Of a DNA stretch of 64,000 bases, positions 1 to 12,016 are shown piece after piece (within the stretch, counting starts at the first letter, position 1; the number at the start of each line of letters is the position of its first letter). Made by a program: the position numbers and the translations under genes. This DNA comes from Rosa chinensis (taxonomy: Eukaryota; Streptophyta; Magnoliopsida; Rosales; Rosaceae): assembly GCF_002994745.2 (NCBI RefSeq), contig NW_020126817.1, positions 124,001 to 188,000 on the forward strand. Direction: 5' to 3'. The notes under the pieces were generated by a model. That model was not told where the DNA came from and did not search any database. It saw only the letters and a program-made list of their open reading frames with translations.

Positions 1-171
1 TGATCCAGCTAGGATTTTTCATGAATTTTACTTTTTCCGCCTATTTCACTCCAAACACTCAACAAGACTCTAAAAACGACTCAATGACTAAAAACACTAA
101 ACTTAATGGGGAAACAAGGCTAAAATGGGGCACATAATTAATAATATCGTCACACTTTTTTGCTCCTATCA
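1..171 (-). repeat. 3' LTR of H (partial)
   Basis: It ends TGCTCCTATCA at 171 (sense TGATAGGAGCA, the LTR start) and is followed directly by a polypurine tract. It is a direct repeat of 4715-4885, differing by one G/A near 109. The rest of this LTR lies to the left of the window. Confidence 0.9.
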
Positions 172-2029
172 ACTACCCCACACTTAGCTTTTGCTAGTCC
201 CTTAGCAAAACAAAAATACAAAACAAAACAAAGACTCAACGAAAAGCAGTAAATGACTCTATTGCTCCTAACTGTTGTCTCAGAGACTCCAAACTCATGG
301 CTTTCACGTTAAACACTTAATCAAAACCGCATAGATAATTCCATGGTTAATAAACATGTGACATTCATATGACTAAGCAAGATATGGAGAACTTAAGTTA
401 TACAGTGAATGATAGCATGTTTCGAACAAGTCCAATCCAAACTCACAGGGCATACTCTCGATTTTTCTCTCAGAAATGGCTATGCTTAAAAGCTTCACAC
501 TCAAGTATATGCAAGAGAACAAATTGTAAGGCAACAAACAGCTTGTATATTTCATCAAGAAACGCATTTTGTGTAGAATTATAAAAGACCTCATGAAATG
601 ACTAAGTGCACAAATGGACCTAAACCATAAGCTCGACTGCGTACCTGACTCCACTAACCAAAGACTGCCCATCTCAAGGATCAAGTTAGCACTTAAAACA
701 GGTTGTAATGGGGCTAAGCTAGGGTTCTCGAAATGAATATTAAGGATACAAAAATCCTAAGGACCTAGCAGAGCACATAAGGACCACCTTATGTCATCAT
801 TTTTGTAGACCAAATATCATTGTTTTGGGCCAAACCTTCACTCTAACCAACATGGGAATGGACAAAGGCATAATTTTCAACTTTGAGCCTTCTACAAATT
901 TGAAAGTCCAAAACCACACTTCAACAATTTCCCAAGAGTTTTCTTTTCAATTTTTCTTCTATTTTGCCGCTTTTCTTTCTTTCTTTTTCATTTTCATTTT
1001 CTTTCATTTTTTTTTTACGGCAAATTTTTTTTTCTTTTCTTTTTTCTTGGATTTTCCCCACCCCACACTTGTCTTTCATCGTCACCCCTACATACTATGT
1101 CATGCTCTACTAAGTCCCTAAGACAAGGGTAGAGATATCCTGTACTAAGCTCATGGTAGGGTAGTGAGGGTGATGAAATAAAGGTTTTCAACGTAGGCTC
1201 AAAGGGGTTCATTCTAAGGAGTCCCACGACGGGCACAATTGGGGACACCTGCTTGTTTGGCTATGGTGGTTACCCTAATGCCTTCTATCCTATCCAGGAT
1301 CAGTGCATATTATGGCATACAAGTTTTGATAGTCACAACAGCCGAGTTCTAGTATTCTCTAGTCCATTAAAATCTATGGCACATGATCATTGGATTTTCA
1401 AAGAATGATGAGGTTTTGCAAATACAGCCATGAAATTCTGAATTTATCAATAAGCACTCGAAAAGAAAGTATTTTAGCTCAATAACTCACTTTGGGTCAA
1501 ATGAATCAGACTTAATCCTAGCATGCTTAATGAACCAAGTTACAATCCTATCTCAAATCTTCATACAAGCATCACAATGTCGATTAACCACAGAATTCAA
1601 TTAAGTCATATTTCGATTGTGAAAACCTTCAGCCATGAATTCAGAGACATGTTCATCCTAGACGTTAGGGGCATCCTAAGACTCAAACACACAAAAAGAC
1701 TCTAAAACCAGTTTTTGTTGTTTTTTTTTTTTTTTTAACTGAAATAAAGGTGTAAACCCACCCCACACTTAGAATCTACATTGTTCTCAATGTAGGCAAG
1801 AAATATGGTATATAGACCCTAAATATGGGGGGCTACGAAAATAAGAGAAGGGTAAAATAAACAAACAAACAAAAATACAAGTACAATTCAACCTAAGCAA
1901 GTGAAGGGTAGAAATGTCAAACTCTCGTTGATGGCTCCTTCACAGCTTCGGTTGAAATGGGTTGCCTCCCATGCAGCGCTTAATATTTATAGTCCTTCAG
2001 CCTGGACTTTTCTCCTTGTTCACACGTGC
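172..2029 (-). other. 3' noncoding region of H with PPT
   Basis: This is noncoding sequence between the pol remnant and the 3' LTR. The polypurine tract (sense AAGTGTGGGGTAG) lies at 172-186, and similar motifs recur at 1066-1081 and 1757-1772. It contains the GTCCCACGACGGGC block (1221-1234) shared by every element here, and the conserved GGGTTGCCTCCC..GCAGCGCTT motif at 1958-1980. Pyrimidine-rich runs lie at 949-1050 and 1715-1738. Short open frames here are not conserved between copies and I do not call them. Confidence 0.8.
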
Positions 2030-2099
2030 TCATTCCTTGGGTTCCTCATGGAGGGGTATCTCTTCCAATGTGTGCTCCACAAAGGACTCACCAGATCAA
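2030..2099 (-). pseudogene. Remnant of pol C-terminal tail in H
   Basis: About 23 codons on the minus strand read ESFVEHTLEEIPLHEEP and end at a TGA (2030-2032). This matches the last residues of the F polyprotein ([14 protein letters not shown]) and of E ([12 protein letters not shown]). Everything upstream, from gag to the integrase C-terminus, is missing. The remnant shows that H derives from a full gag-pol element by a deletion ending just inside the 3' end of pol, unlike B and C, which keep no such tail. Confidence 0.8.
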
Positions 2100-3145
2100 G
2101 TGTTAGTAACATATACAAGGTTAGGAATACAAACATTATGTCTTTCCTTAACTTTCTAAGTTACTTTTATATTTACATACTTAGGTACTGGAACAGAGGA
2201 CCCAATTTGTGTATTGGAACTATAGAACAGCTACACTCGACAAGGTCATGTTTAATCCAATATACTTTAAGCATGTCACACAACATTTTTTTTTTTAGTT
2301 TGTTATAAACATAGTTAATATCTCAATTGATTCCAAGTTGTAAGTCGAGCCCAATAGAAACCACTACTATTGGTGAGATACGATATAGGGATAGTCGCCC
2401 AGACATAAGTCTCTTTCCTTTGTTTCAGAAGGCCGGATGGCCAGATTAAGAGGTAAGTGAGAGGGAGGACTCATTTTGGTGATACTACGGAGGCTACTCC
2501 CTCATTGAGGTTTAGGCCCCTATCGGCTACTCCCACATAGTGGTTTAGGCTCATTCTATAGTATCTCTGAGATCCAATTGAACCCATCACCCAGGGTCTC
2601 AACCTAAGACACCATCCGTATGCGCCCCTTACTCAGCTGGGAAATTAACTAATGTGTTAGACCGTTCTCCAAGTGCTAATAAAGGCCGCCCTCAACCTCA
2701 AGAGACCATAGCAAGGTACTAGTGAAGGGTTTAGGCCAATATTAACAAAAGGGCCCTTGTCTACTCTACGATTTTACACACTTACAACAATTAAGTATTT
2801 AGCTAAATTCATAACCTAACTATATTAATCTAAGTGAAACACATACAATTTACAACATACTTAAAAAAAAACTCATTCTACAATTTACAACATGCTGAAA
2901 AAAAAAATCTAAGTGAAACACATACAATTTACAATATGCTTAAAAAAAAACTTCTACAAATTGCACAACAATTATAAAAGACATGCTTAATTTTGTAACA
3001 CTCATAAAACTTAAACTAAATCACAATTAAAGCTTGGCCTAACAAAAATTACAATTTGTCACCATTCCACAAGTGTAGAACAAAACTTTAGCATGCATTC
3101 TATATACAACAAAATCGATGACACTATAAGTGCAAGGGATTTTAA
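2100..3145 (-). other. 5' leader of H with one chimeric structured module
   Basis: Between PBS and deletion point lies a single leader module (about 2178-2770). Its first part (CTTAGGTACTGGAACAG to TTTAATCCAATATAC) matches module 1 of the other elements. The rest (GTAAGTCGAGCCCAATAG through GAGGGCGGCC on the sense strand) matches module 2. The remaining 2771-3145 is AT-rich, with short direct repeats around ACACATACAATTTACAA (2838-2945). Confidence 0.75.
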
Positions 3146-3166
3146 CAATCCCCGGCAACGGCGCCA
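3146..3166 (-). promoter_or_regulatory. tRNA-Asp primer-binding site of H
   Basis: The plus strand reads CAATCCCCGGCAACGGCGCC plus A, so the sense strand starts TGGCGCCGTTGCCGGGGA, complementary to the 3' end of plant tRNA-Asp including CCA. It lies 5 nt inside the 5' LTR boundary, the same spacing as in the other elements. Asp-primed PBSs are typical of Athila elements. Confidence 0.93.
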
Positions 3167-4270
3167 AAAATTGATGCGGCTTAAATAGCCTCACAATTTA
3201 ACCCTGCAAAATGTAGTTGTCAGTATAGGATAAGCAGGGATCGTTCAGTCCGGGGATTGTAGGGTACACCTACACAAAAAGGTCAATTAACAAATAAAAG
3301 AATAAAATGGGGGGTTTTGAAAGTTGGTTTCTAATCTACTTAAAATAAAAACAAAACAAATAAAACTATATACAATGATCGACTTCCCTAACCTAGACCA
3401 ATACCACTCAGAAATTACTAAGTGTAAAAACAGAAAATTCATTTCAACATGCTACAAAAATGTGCCCACCTTAAATGCCTAGATAAGAGCTCAAATGAAA
3501 AGCCTCAGCGGATCAATCCACTTATCTGATTCATTCTAATGTAGGCTTGAATCGGAAAAGTCCTTACCAAGCCTAATACTACTAATTTTCGAAAACACTC
3601 AGCGTAATTCTCTTAACTAGTAGTATTATCTAACCCTCGAATCAACTCACACGTGCAAATTAACCATTAGACATAGAATTTAACACGTAATTTCCAGAAT
3701 CGTTTAACCATTGAACATAGTTTTTACCACTTTTTAGAACTAATTGCTACTTGTTTAACTCAGCGCCTTAACAAATAACAATTACTCTTGGCAAATTAAG
3801 AAAACACACAAGAACTCTCACCATTATTCTAGCATGCAAACTTATTAACCTAACTCTGAAAATTACCTAAACACGTAAAAGGGCACAAGATTGTAACATG
3901 CATCATAAAAGAATTCTCGAAATTAACTCAATAATAAACTGAAAATCTCAAAAATATTAATAAAAATATTCTGAAAATTCCATGTCTCCAATTACACAAC
4001 TCGCAAATTGAAACACACAAAACCGAAACAAAAATTATAAGTAGAGTCATAGTTACACTTTGAAGCTTTCCTCAGCGGCTTAGCAACAAGGTGATGAACT
4101 TGTCTCTACTATGGTGGTGGAGCGTCCTTGACTCAGCGCCTTAGAGCTTTGTAGATTGATGGATGGATGGTGGTCACGGTCTTGTAAGATATGGAGGTTT
4201 GAGGAGTGAATTGGGCAGTCTGGGAATGATCTTGGCTGGGAAGTGATGCAAATTCAGTTCTGGACGTTGT

Positions 4271-4280
4271 CTATTTATAG
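4271..4280 (-). promoter_or_regulatory. TATA box in H 5' LTR
   Basis: The sense strand reads CTATAAATAG, a canonical plant TATA box, roughly 600 bp after the sense LTR start. Transcription of H would start about 30 bp downstream, near 4240, inferred from position only. Confidence 0.65.
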
Positions 4281-4359
4281 GGGAGCATTGGTTGGCTTTT
4301 GTCGATCATACCCTTCATCATTGGACGGATGAGATTGCACCGTATTTCCTTTAATTTTC

Positions 4360-4537
4360 CAGCTGAAACATCTTTCTCCTTTAAGGCCTTAACTCCTCTC
4401 ATAATGGGGCAATTCCTTTAATTTCCAAGCTGAAACATCTTTTTCTTATTTATTTTTCAGTTGAAACATCTTTCTCTTTTATTCTTCAACTGAAAACATC
4501 TTTCTCCTTTATTCCCAACTGAAAACGTCTTTCTTCT
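4360..4537 (-). repeat. Five degenerate 30-bp repeats in H U3
   Basis: Units start near 4361, 4428, 4458, 4488 and 4517 around (C)AGCTGAAA(A)CATCTTTCT on the plus strand, separated by T-rich spacers. They lie upstream of the TATA box in the sense direction, where LTR enhancers are often found. I do not see them in the other LTRs. Confidence 0.75.
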
Positions 4538-4885
4538 TTATTCCCCTTCTTCATTGCTTGGTCAAATATCTTAATGCTTTATTTTATGACTCCATCATTG
4601 CTGTTTCCAAGAGTTCAACCAGGCAATGTTTCCTACAACAAGCAGGAGAATATCAGAATTTTCTAGAGAAAATAAAATGTAAAGACCGCAAAAACAGTTG
4701 ACAGTGAGGAATCCTGATCCAGCTAGGATTTTTCATGAATTTTACTTTTTCCGCCTATTTCACTCCAAACACTCAACAAGACTCTAAAAACGACTCAATG
4801 ACTAAAAACACTAAACTTAATGGAGAAACAAGGCTAAAATGGGGCACATAATTAATAATATCGTCACACTTTTTTGCTCCTATCA

Positions 4886-5737
4886 CTCTTTGTTTACTTC
4901 TTGATTCACACGGCAATTCTCTCTCCTTCCTTGTATTTCTCACGGCAATCCCTAGCTTCTCTCTCTCTTTAAACGGCAAAGGCTCAAGATAACTCTTCCA
5001 AGAATATCTCATTCCAAGAAAATCTCCCTAGAAAATCTCCACCAAAATCTTCTTATTATTTCCTGATTTTCCACGTCATCTTCCTTGTTTCTCTCTAGGA
5101 TTTCACGGCAAAACATCTTTAGGGCTAGGGTTTGCGTCACAAACCCTAGTTCCATGGGCCTTTGTGGGCTTTTATCCAAGTAGCCGAAAATCCAACAAGT
5201 CTTGAGAGTTTTTGGGCCTCCATGCGTCACCTTTATGCCATGTCATCATCTAGAGTCTTCAAGAAGCTTCCCTCATGCCATGTACTTCATTAATTCGATC
5301 TCCATTCTTGGTTGGCTCAAGAGTCTTGTTTTGGCCAGCTTTCCTCTTTGGACAGGGTTTCCTGGTTGAACCAGGAAAACTTCTTTTCTTCATTTCTGCT
5401 CATTTGTGCTTCCCTTGTAGTTCGCAAGCTCCTCTTTCCATTTATGAGTTCATTTCCACTTTCCAGCTCGGAGGTCCTGAAAATAGAAACTAGTAAGAAA
5501 AATAGAAACTTTCCTAAACTGAAAATGGGAAACTTTCTAAAAATGACAAATAGAAACTACCGAAAATGGAAACTTACTAGAAATGATAAATGGAAACTAC
5601 AAAAATAGAAACTTTCTACAAATAGGAACTTTCCCAATCAAAGAATGGAAACTTTCCTAAACAGAGTTTTATTAAGGAAATAACGCAGAAAATGTAGGGA
5701 AATGCAGTTAAAACGTCGCATTAAAATGCTCCTATCA
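4886..5737 (-). repeat. 3' LTR of A (U3 part; rest left of H)
   Basis: The segment runs from the H insertion point to CCTATCA at 5737. It contains the GAAACTTTC minisatellite (5480-5655), the TTTCCTGGTTGAACCAGGAAA inverted repeat (5358-5378), and CCACGTCA (5070-5077; sense TGACGTGG, a bZIP-type site). Confidence 0.92.
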
Positions 5738-6960
5738 AATTCCCCCACACTTAGCTTTTGCTAGTCCCTTAGCAAAATCACACTAAGACACATACTAAGA
5801 CTCAACGAAGATTAAAGACTTGACACGAAACAGACTCTACAGCCCTTCAACTTTTTGTCTCAGCAATCTCTTACTTTCACAACACCAAGATTAGCACTTC
5901 ACCAAGAATAAATGTTTAGGCATTCGAGAGTTAATTAAAACACATAAGTTACATATACACAAGTAGGACTTGGTTGGAACAATGGTGATGGTTTCTGTTA
6001 AGCATGCTTCAAACAAGTATGATTCAAATCCTCACAAGTTATATCCACTCTTTCTTCTCTCAGATCATGGCAATGCTTAAAAGCTTATACACTCAAGTAT
6101 ATGTGAAAGATAGCAAGTATATCACATAATTCAAGAAATGAAAGCACATGTATAATTTTCTTTAAAGATCTCATGAAGGATACCAACTACTTGCACGGAT
6201 GGACCCAAGCCATAGGTTCAACTCTTGTAACTCATCTCCACATCAAGGGCTGTCCCATCTTAAGGATCAAGAAGGTCTTCTTAAAGGTTGTAATGGGGCC
6301 AAGGCTCAAGGTTTTAAGAAATGAAGGGTAAGGATTTATCAAAGTGTCCTAAAAACCTAGCAGAGCACATGTAGATGTAGAGACCTCAAGAAATCCACCA
6401 AGGCATTGCAAAAACGTCACTTTCCCTAGAGGTAACATAAAAGGGGCCTAATGTCTTCATGTTGGGCCCAATCTTCATTGTAAACTTCCCTTAAACTATA
6501 GTGAATGGACAAAGGCCAGATTTTTCTTTAGTGGGCCTTCATTTCAACGCAGACTCCAAAATCACTAAGTATGGGGGACTAAAATCCATAATTATTTCTT
6601 TCTTTTCTTTTTAGCCGTATACAATTTTCTTTTCTTTTCATTTTTCACGGCTTTCACATATTTTTTTTTTTTTTTTTTTTTTCTTTATGGACAAGTCTAC
6701 CCCCACACTTGAACTTTCACCTCCTCTCAATTTTCATCTTTAGCACCAAACCCACGTAGTATGTCTCAAAAGATAGCTCCACTGAGTTCTTAGAACAAAG
6801 GGTAGGGTTGTAACTATACTAAGCTTCATGGTTAAGGGTTTTAAGGGTGATGAATGAAAAGGCTTAATGTAGGCTCAAAGGGGCTTATCTAGGGGGTCCC
6901 ACGACGGGCACAAATGGGGACACAGGTTTATTTGGCAATGGTGGTAATCCCTAGGGTGCC
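5738..6960 (-). other. 3' noncoding region of A, with PPT
   Basis: The PPT lies at 5738-5753 (sense TAAGTGTGGGGGAATT), directly against the LTR. A second PPT-like copy is at 6697-6711, next to a T22 run (6661-6682). The conserved GTCCCACGACGGGC block is at 6896-6909. No conserved open frame is visible. The region resumes after S at 9116 and then fuses to pol near 9150. Confidence 0.82.
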
Positions 6961-9115
6961 TGATAGGAGCATAAAATGCGACGTTTATAATGTTTAAACC
7001 CTATATTTTGCTAAGTTATTTCCTTTATCTCGATCAATTTAACTTAGTTAGTGTTTTACAGGTAAAATGGAGTCTCAAAGTCCAAAAATGACTAAGGAAG
7101 GCACAAGCGGCGCAAAAGTGAAGAGAAATGAAGAAATGGAAGTTCTCCCAGTTTGACTAGGAAAAGGAATCCTAGTGTGACAAGGAGTCCCTGTTGGATA
7201 AGGATTACTCAAGAAGGTTCCGGAAGAGTGTAGAAGAATCGCAGAAAAGAAGTTTGTATTCAACTAGGAAACCTACTTGCATATGGAGTTCTACTCATAC
7301 TAGGAGAGCTATGGAACGATCATGAAGCATCTAGAAGTCTCAAGAAGGTCATATGCCGTGCACATGGAAGAGGAAGCAACAAGAGATTCGAATTACAAAG
7401 CAATTTGGAGTTTGGACTTCTTGTTGAGTAAGGATTGGAATTTCGTGAGATTCTTGAGGGTTCTTGACGTTTCATTCTTCAACAAGGCGTGGAAGACATG
7501 TGAGACGCATGTGATACAAAGGAAAACCGAATTGGACTCAACTTGTGCATTAAAAGTCAAATCCATTACAGATTCGGAAATCTGCCTGTGCAGATCAGTC
7601 AACTTCAACGGAGTGTCATAAATCGCTCAGAGCTCAGAAAATTATGATCTTTAAATGGTTGGAAAGCTACGGATGTCTAGTTTCCAAATCTTTTTACGGT
7701 TCATCAATAGCTATTTTCTAGAGAAAGTTATGGCTGTTTTAGTGCACTGAGGTCAATCCTGCCGGAAATCTGTTTTGTGAGAAAGAAGTCCTAAATCAAC
7801 AAGAACTTGGAGAAGTCAAGTAGAAACGAATTGGGAGAGCTTTGAGACGTTCTCCTATATATACCTAGTGTATTAGACGTTTCAAGGGGGACACTTTTCT
7901 CCACAATTTCGTATTCTCACTTGCTTTCTCTCTAGTTTCAGGTTTTCACAATCTTCAAGGAGCTTTGCCGTGCCATCTTCCTCCATTGCCGTGATCTTCA
8001 CTTGTTGCGACACCTTGGAGCTGCTTTGGATCTTTGGGACGTAATTAAGGGTTGTTCATATGCTTTACCATACATATTAGGGTTTAGGAGTATGCAATCT
8101 TATTTTTGGATGCAATTTTGATGTTCTTGTCAATGTTTGATGTGATTGTGTGTCCTTTGTCTTGATAAATTGCCGAATATGGAATGATAATCTGATTTTT
8201 GTGCTTCAGTACATGTTAACGATTCACTTGGTCTGACAAACATAAAAGGAAGACTTGCATGTAACTTGCTAGTAATTAGGTTTGATGCTTGGTGAAACCT
8301 AATTCGAATAAGTAGTAAAGGCTTGCTTTGAGTCGAAAATCAGATTATGCATGTGATGATGAGTATTGACGCCCTTGGATTTGCATGTCTATTGATTCTT
8401 TCTTGAACTTAATGATTTGAAAACGGGATTTTTCATTATTGATATCGAACTTTTCAAAATAAAATTGACTTGATTCTCAATTTAACTTAAGAAAGAAAGT
8501 TAAAAGGGGACAATGGTTGCTTGGATCTTTGTGTTCTTGGTTGATAGCTTTCCATGGTGATTAAAAAGATTAAGGGATGCATGAAAATATTGATCTTGAT
8601 GAGTTCTTGACAAGTGTTCTTCGAAAAATTCTTCTTTTCCCACCTTTGTATAGAAACGATTTTAATCTTTATTTTCTGGAAATTTTCTGTTTTTAATCTT
8701 CAAAAACCCCCCATCTTTATGTTTTCTTGTTTGTGTAAATATATAAAATTAATTTTAGGATTTTTAGATAGCATGTAAACTTAAATAATATGTAAATAAT
8801 CTGAAAATATAATTTAATTCCGAGAATAGTGTTTTCGTGAATAGTAATTTGTGTTTGTGTTATACATGAATTTGTGTAGTTAGAATTTAACTAGAATTTG
8901 TTGTTTGTATTTGTGTTGTATATGGATTTCTAATTTAATTCTAACTTAACTTGTATATGTTCTTATAATTTTGTGTAAATTTGTATATTCTTTTCTTTAA
9001 TTTGTTTCTCACATGTTAGCACCCTCAATCCCCGGTTTAGAACGATCCCTGCTTATCCTATACTAACGCTCGACATTTTCAGGGTTTAAATTGGCGAATG
9101 CTTTTGCACGTATCA
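6961..9115 (+). mobile_element. Solo LTR S (2,155 bp), plus strand
   Basis: It starts TGATAGGAGCATAAAATGCG and ends GCACGTATCA. The exact 5-bp duplication GTGCC flanks it (6956-6960 and 9116-9120). No PBS, internal region or second LTR is present, so it is a solo LTR left by LTR-LTR recombination. It belongs to the same subfamily as the E LTR (sense end GGCGAATGCTTTTGCACGTATCA, shown in two parts: GGCGAATGC then TTTTGCACGTATCA). Its host is the 3' noncoding region of A: the rejoined sequence GGTGCCTCTATCC matches the equivalent site of C (27950-27960). Confidence 0.95.
7856..7863 (+). promoter_or_regulatory. TATA box in solo LTR S
   Basis: CCTATATATACC lies in the LTR at the usual U3/R position, about 900 bp from the LTR start. 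A solo LTR can still act as a promoter reading toward 9115, which would give antisense RNA of A pol. That effect is inference. Confidence 0.55.
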
Positions 9116-9136
9116 GTGCCTCTATCCCTTCCAGAA

Positions 9137-12016
9137 TCAGAGCCATGTATTGATAGGACCTAGATTTCCTGTTCTTTGGCACTTATCACAAGTTAAACAA
9201 TAGGCATGTGCATCCCTAAATAATGTTGGCCAATAGAACCCAGACTCTAGCACCTTAAACGCAGTCTTCTTAGACCCAAAGTGACCCCCACATGCTTTAG
9301 AGTGGCAAAAAGAAAGTATAGCATTATGTTCATGTTCAGGCACACATCTCCTAATCAATTTATCAGAGCAATACTTCCACAAATAAGGTTCATCCCAAAC
9401 ATATTGCTTAACAGTTTTCCTAAGCCTATCCCTATGAGCACGTGACATGGTATCAGGAATCTTTCTAGACACAATATAATTCACAATGTCTGCATACCAT
9501 GGTTCACTTACCTGGATTCCAAAGAGTTGTTCATCTGGAAACGTCTCCACCAGAGGGAGACGGTCTTCTGCGTGCACCAAACGACTCAAGTGGTCAGCTA
9601 CCACATTTTCACTACCCTTCTTGTCCTTGATTTCCACGTCGAATTCTTGCAAGAGTAGGATCCATCTGATGAGCCTTGGTTTCGCCTCTTTCTTGGTCAT
9701 CAAGTATTTCAAAGCTGCATGGTCAGTAAAGATAGTAACTTTGGTACCAAGTAAATAAGAGCGAAACTTCTCAAGGGCAAAGACAACTGCAAGGAGCTCT
9801 TTCTCTGTGGTGGAGTAGTTCATTTGTGCATCATTGAGAGTCCTCGAGGCGTAGTAGATGGCATATGGTAGCTTGTCCTTCCTTTGCCCCAAAACAGCTC
9901 CAACTGCATAGTCAGAGGCATCACACATCAACTCAAAGGGCAGGGACCAATCTGGAGGTAACATGATGGGGGCAGACGTCAACAACTCCTTAAGCTTGTC
10001 AAAAGCTTCTTGACACTCCTTGTCAAAGTGAAATGGCACATCCTTCTGGAGTAGTTGACATAAGGGTCTCGAAATTTTGGAGAAGTCCTTGATGAACCTC
10101 CTGTAAAAACCTGCATGGCCAAGGAAAGAACGAATCTCTCTCACAGAAGTGGGAGAGGGTAAGTGACGCACAATATCAACCTTGGCTTTATCAACCTCTA
10201 TACCCCTAGCAGAGACAATATGTCCTAGAACTATTCCTTGCTTAACCATAAAATGGCATTTTTCCCAGTTTAATACAAGGTTAGTTTCCATGCAACGTTT
10301 CAAAATTATCTCCAGATTATTCAGACAATCATCAAAATTCTTTCCAAAAACTGAAAAGTCATCCATGAATACCTCTATAATTTTCTCAATATAATCTGAA
10401 AAGATACTTACCATACACCTCTGAAAGGTACCTGGAGCGTTGCAAAGTCCGAAGGGCATACGTCTATAGGCAAACGTTCCAAAGGGGCAAGTGAAGGTTG
10501 TCTTCTCTTGATCTTCATTTGCAATTGCAATCTGGTTGTAACCAGAGTATCCATCCAGGAAGCAGTAGTAGTCATGTCCAGCTAGGCGCTCAAGCATCTG
10601 GTCAATGAATGGCAGAGGAAAGTGGTCTTTCCTTGTGGTTGCGTTGAGCCTCCTATAGTCAATGCATACTCTGTGGCCTGTGACTGTCCTTTGGGGCACC
10701 AGTTCGTTATCAGCATTCTTTACCACAGTGATCCCAGACTTCTTGGGCACGACCTGAACTGGAGAGACCCACTTGGAGTCTGAAATAGGGTAGATCACCC
10801 CACAATCAAGGAGTTTGATAACCTCCTTCTTCACTACTTCCATCATTGGAGGGTTGAGACGACGTTGAGCCTCTCTAGTAGGTTTAGACCCCTCCTCCAG
10901 AAGTATCCTATGGACGCAAGTTGTAGGGCTGATTCCCTTGATGTCCGCCAATGTCCATCCTATGGCGGTCTTGTGTTGCTTCAACATGTCCACCAACTTC
11001 TCTTCTTGTGGAGTCGTTAGTGCAGAGGACACAATCACTGGTAAGGTCTCCTTGTCCCCTAAGTAGACATACTTCAAATGGTCTGGAAGAGGTTTTAGCT
11101 CAAGTTCTGGGGCCTGGACCACTGAAGGTAAAGTCTTGTTAGTGGATAACTGAATGGACAAGGGAGAAACAGACTTACCTATGAAGGGTGATGCCTCAAG
11201 GAAGGAGACGTTTTCAATGATTTTCTCCTCACAAGTGTCTTTCAACTTGTCCTCTGGGATGGTGACGCCTTCCTTTGTATAGCCTACCCCACTCTCAAGG
11301 GTAGTGACTAGGGTATCCTCATGCATAACATCAAACATTTTCTGCGCAAGTTCATCCAAAATGTCAGCAGAAAAACAATCATTAACCTCTAGGGGATACC
11401 TCATGGCTTCAAAGATGTTAAAGCCAATAATGTCACCATCGAACTCCATTGTAAGAGAGCCTTCATACACATCAATCTTCGTCCTAGCTGTCCTTAAGAA
11501 AGGACGTCCCAAAAGCAATGGAGTGGAACTTACAGGGGAGTCCTCCATTTCCAATACATAAAAATCAGCTGGGAAGATAAGATGGTTAACCTGTACAAGT
11601 ACATCCTCCAACAAACCTCTAGGGTATGCATTGGATCTGTCAGCTAACTGAATGATAACATTGTCAGATTTAAGTTCCCCTAGACCTAGGGTTTCATAAA
11701 CTGAATAGGGCATAACATTAACAGATGCACCTAGGTCTAGCATAGCATTCTTAAATCTAGAGTTACCAATAGTACACGGAATAGTAAAGCTTCCAGGATC
11801 CTTACACTTTGGAGGAATCTTTCTCTGAATCAGGGCAGAGACATTCTCACTTACCTTTACCACCTCCTTTTCACGGTTTACTCTCCTAGTAGTGCAAAGC
11901 TCTTTGAGGAACTTGGCATACTTAGGGACTTGCTTGATGGCCTCTAGGAGGGGTAGGTTTACTTGCACCTTCTTGAAAGTTTCCAAGATGGCTTGGTCAC
12001 TTTCATCCTTCTTAGA
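9137..12016 (-). pseudogene. pol: A pol: protease-RT-RNase H, integrase truncated
   Basis: An open minus-strand frame in the same frame as gag, following a TAA at 12017-12019. In order: conserved linker ([18 protein letters not shown]), aspartic protease with [10 protein letters not shown] with [45 protein letters not shown] and FMDDFSVFG, RNase H with [31 protein letters not shown] and [10 protein letters not shown], and the integrase HHCC zinc finger ending CLTCDKCQRTGNL. The frame then runs into 3' noncoding sequence and stops (PINTWL, TGA at 9137). The integrase catalytic core and C-terminal domain are deleted, so this pol cannot integrate DNA. No other frame break is seen. Confidence 0.93.

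Larger units (their letters stand above)
1..4885 (-). mobile_element. Element H: non-autonomous Athila-type LTR retrotransposon, cut by window start
   Basis: Reading on the minus strand: 5' LTR 3172-4885, PBS 3146-3166, leader, 3' noncoding region, polypurine tract, and the last 171 bp of the 3' LTR at the window edge. Bases 1-171 match 4715-4885 with one difference that I see, which establishes the LTR pair. The 3.0-kb internal region has no gag or pol apart from a pol tail remnant at 2030-2099, so the element cannot encode its own proteins. It is inserted in the 3' LTR of element A: the sequence right of 4885 (CTCTTTGTTTAC) is contiguous with GCCGAAAT in the intact homologous LTR at 17048-17060. 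The left target duplication lies outside the window. Confidence 0.88.
3172..4885 (-). repeat. 5' LTR of H (1,714 bp)
   Basis: The boundaries are TGATGCGGC at 3172 (sense end GCCGCATCA) and CCTATCA at 4885 (sense start TGATAGG). It is the shortest LTR subfamily here. In U3 it carries five roughly 30-bp units centred on CAGCTGAAACATCTTTCTCC (4360-4537). The sense 3' end can form a GGCU/AGCC hairpin. The U5 block CAATCCCCGG is present. Confidence 0.92.

Noticed and set aside
3146..3166. tRNA-like sequence CCCCGGCAACGGCGCC at five minus-strand sites and one plus-strand site
   Set aside because: These are primer-binding sites beside LTRs, not tRNA genes. The rest of a tRNA is absent.
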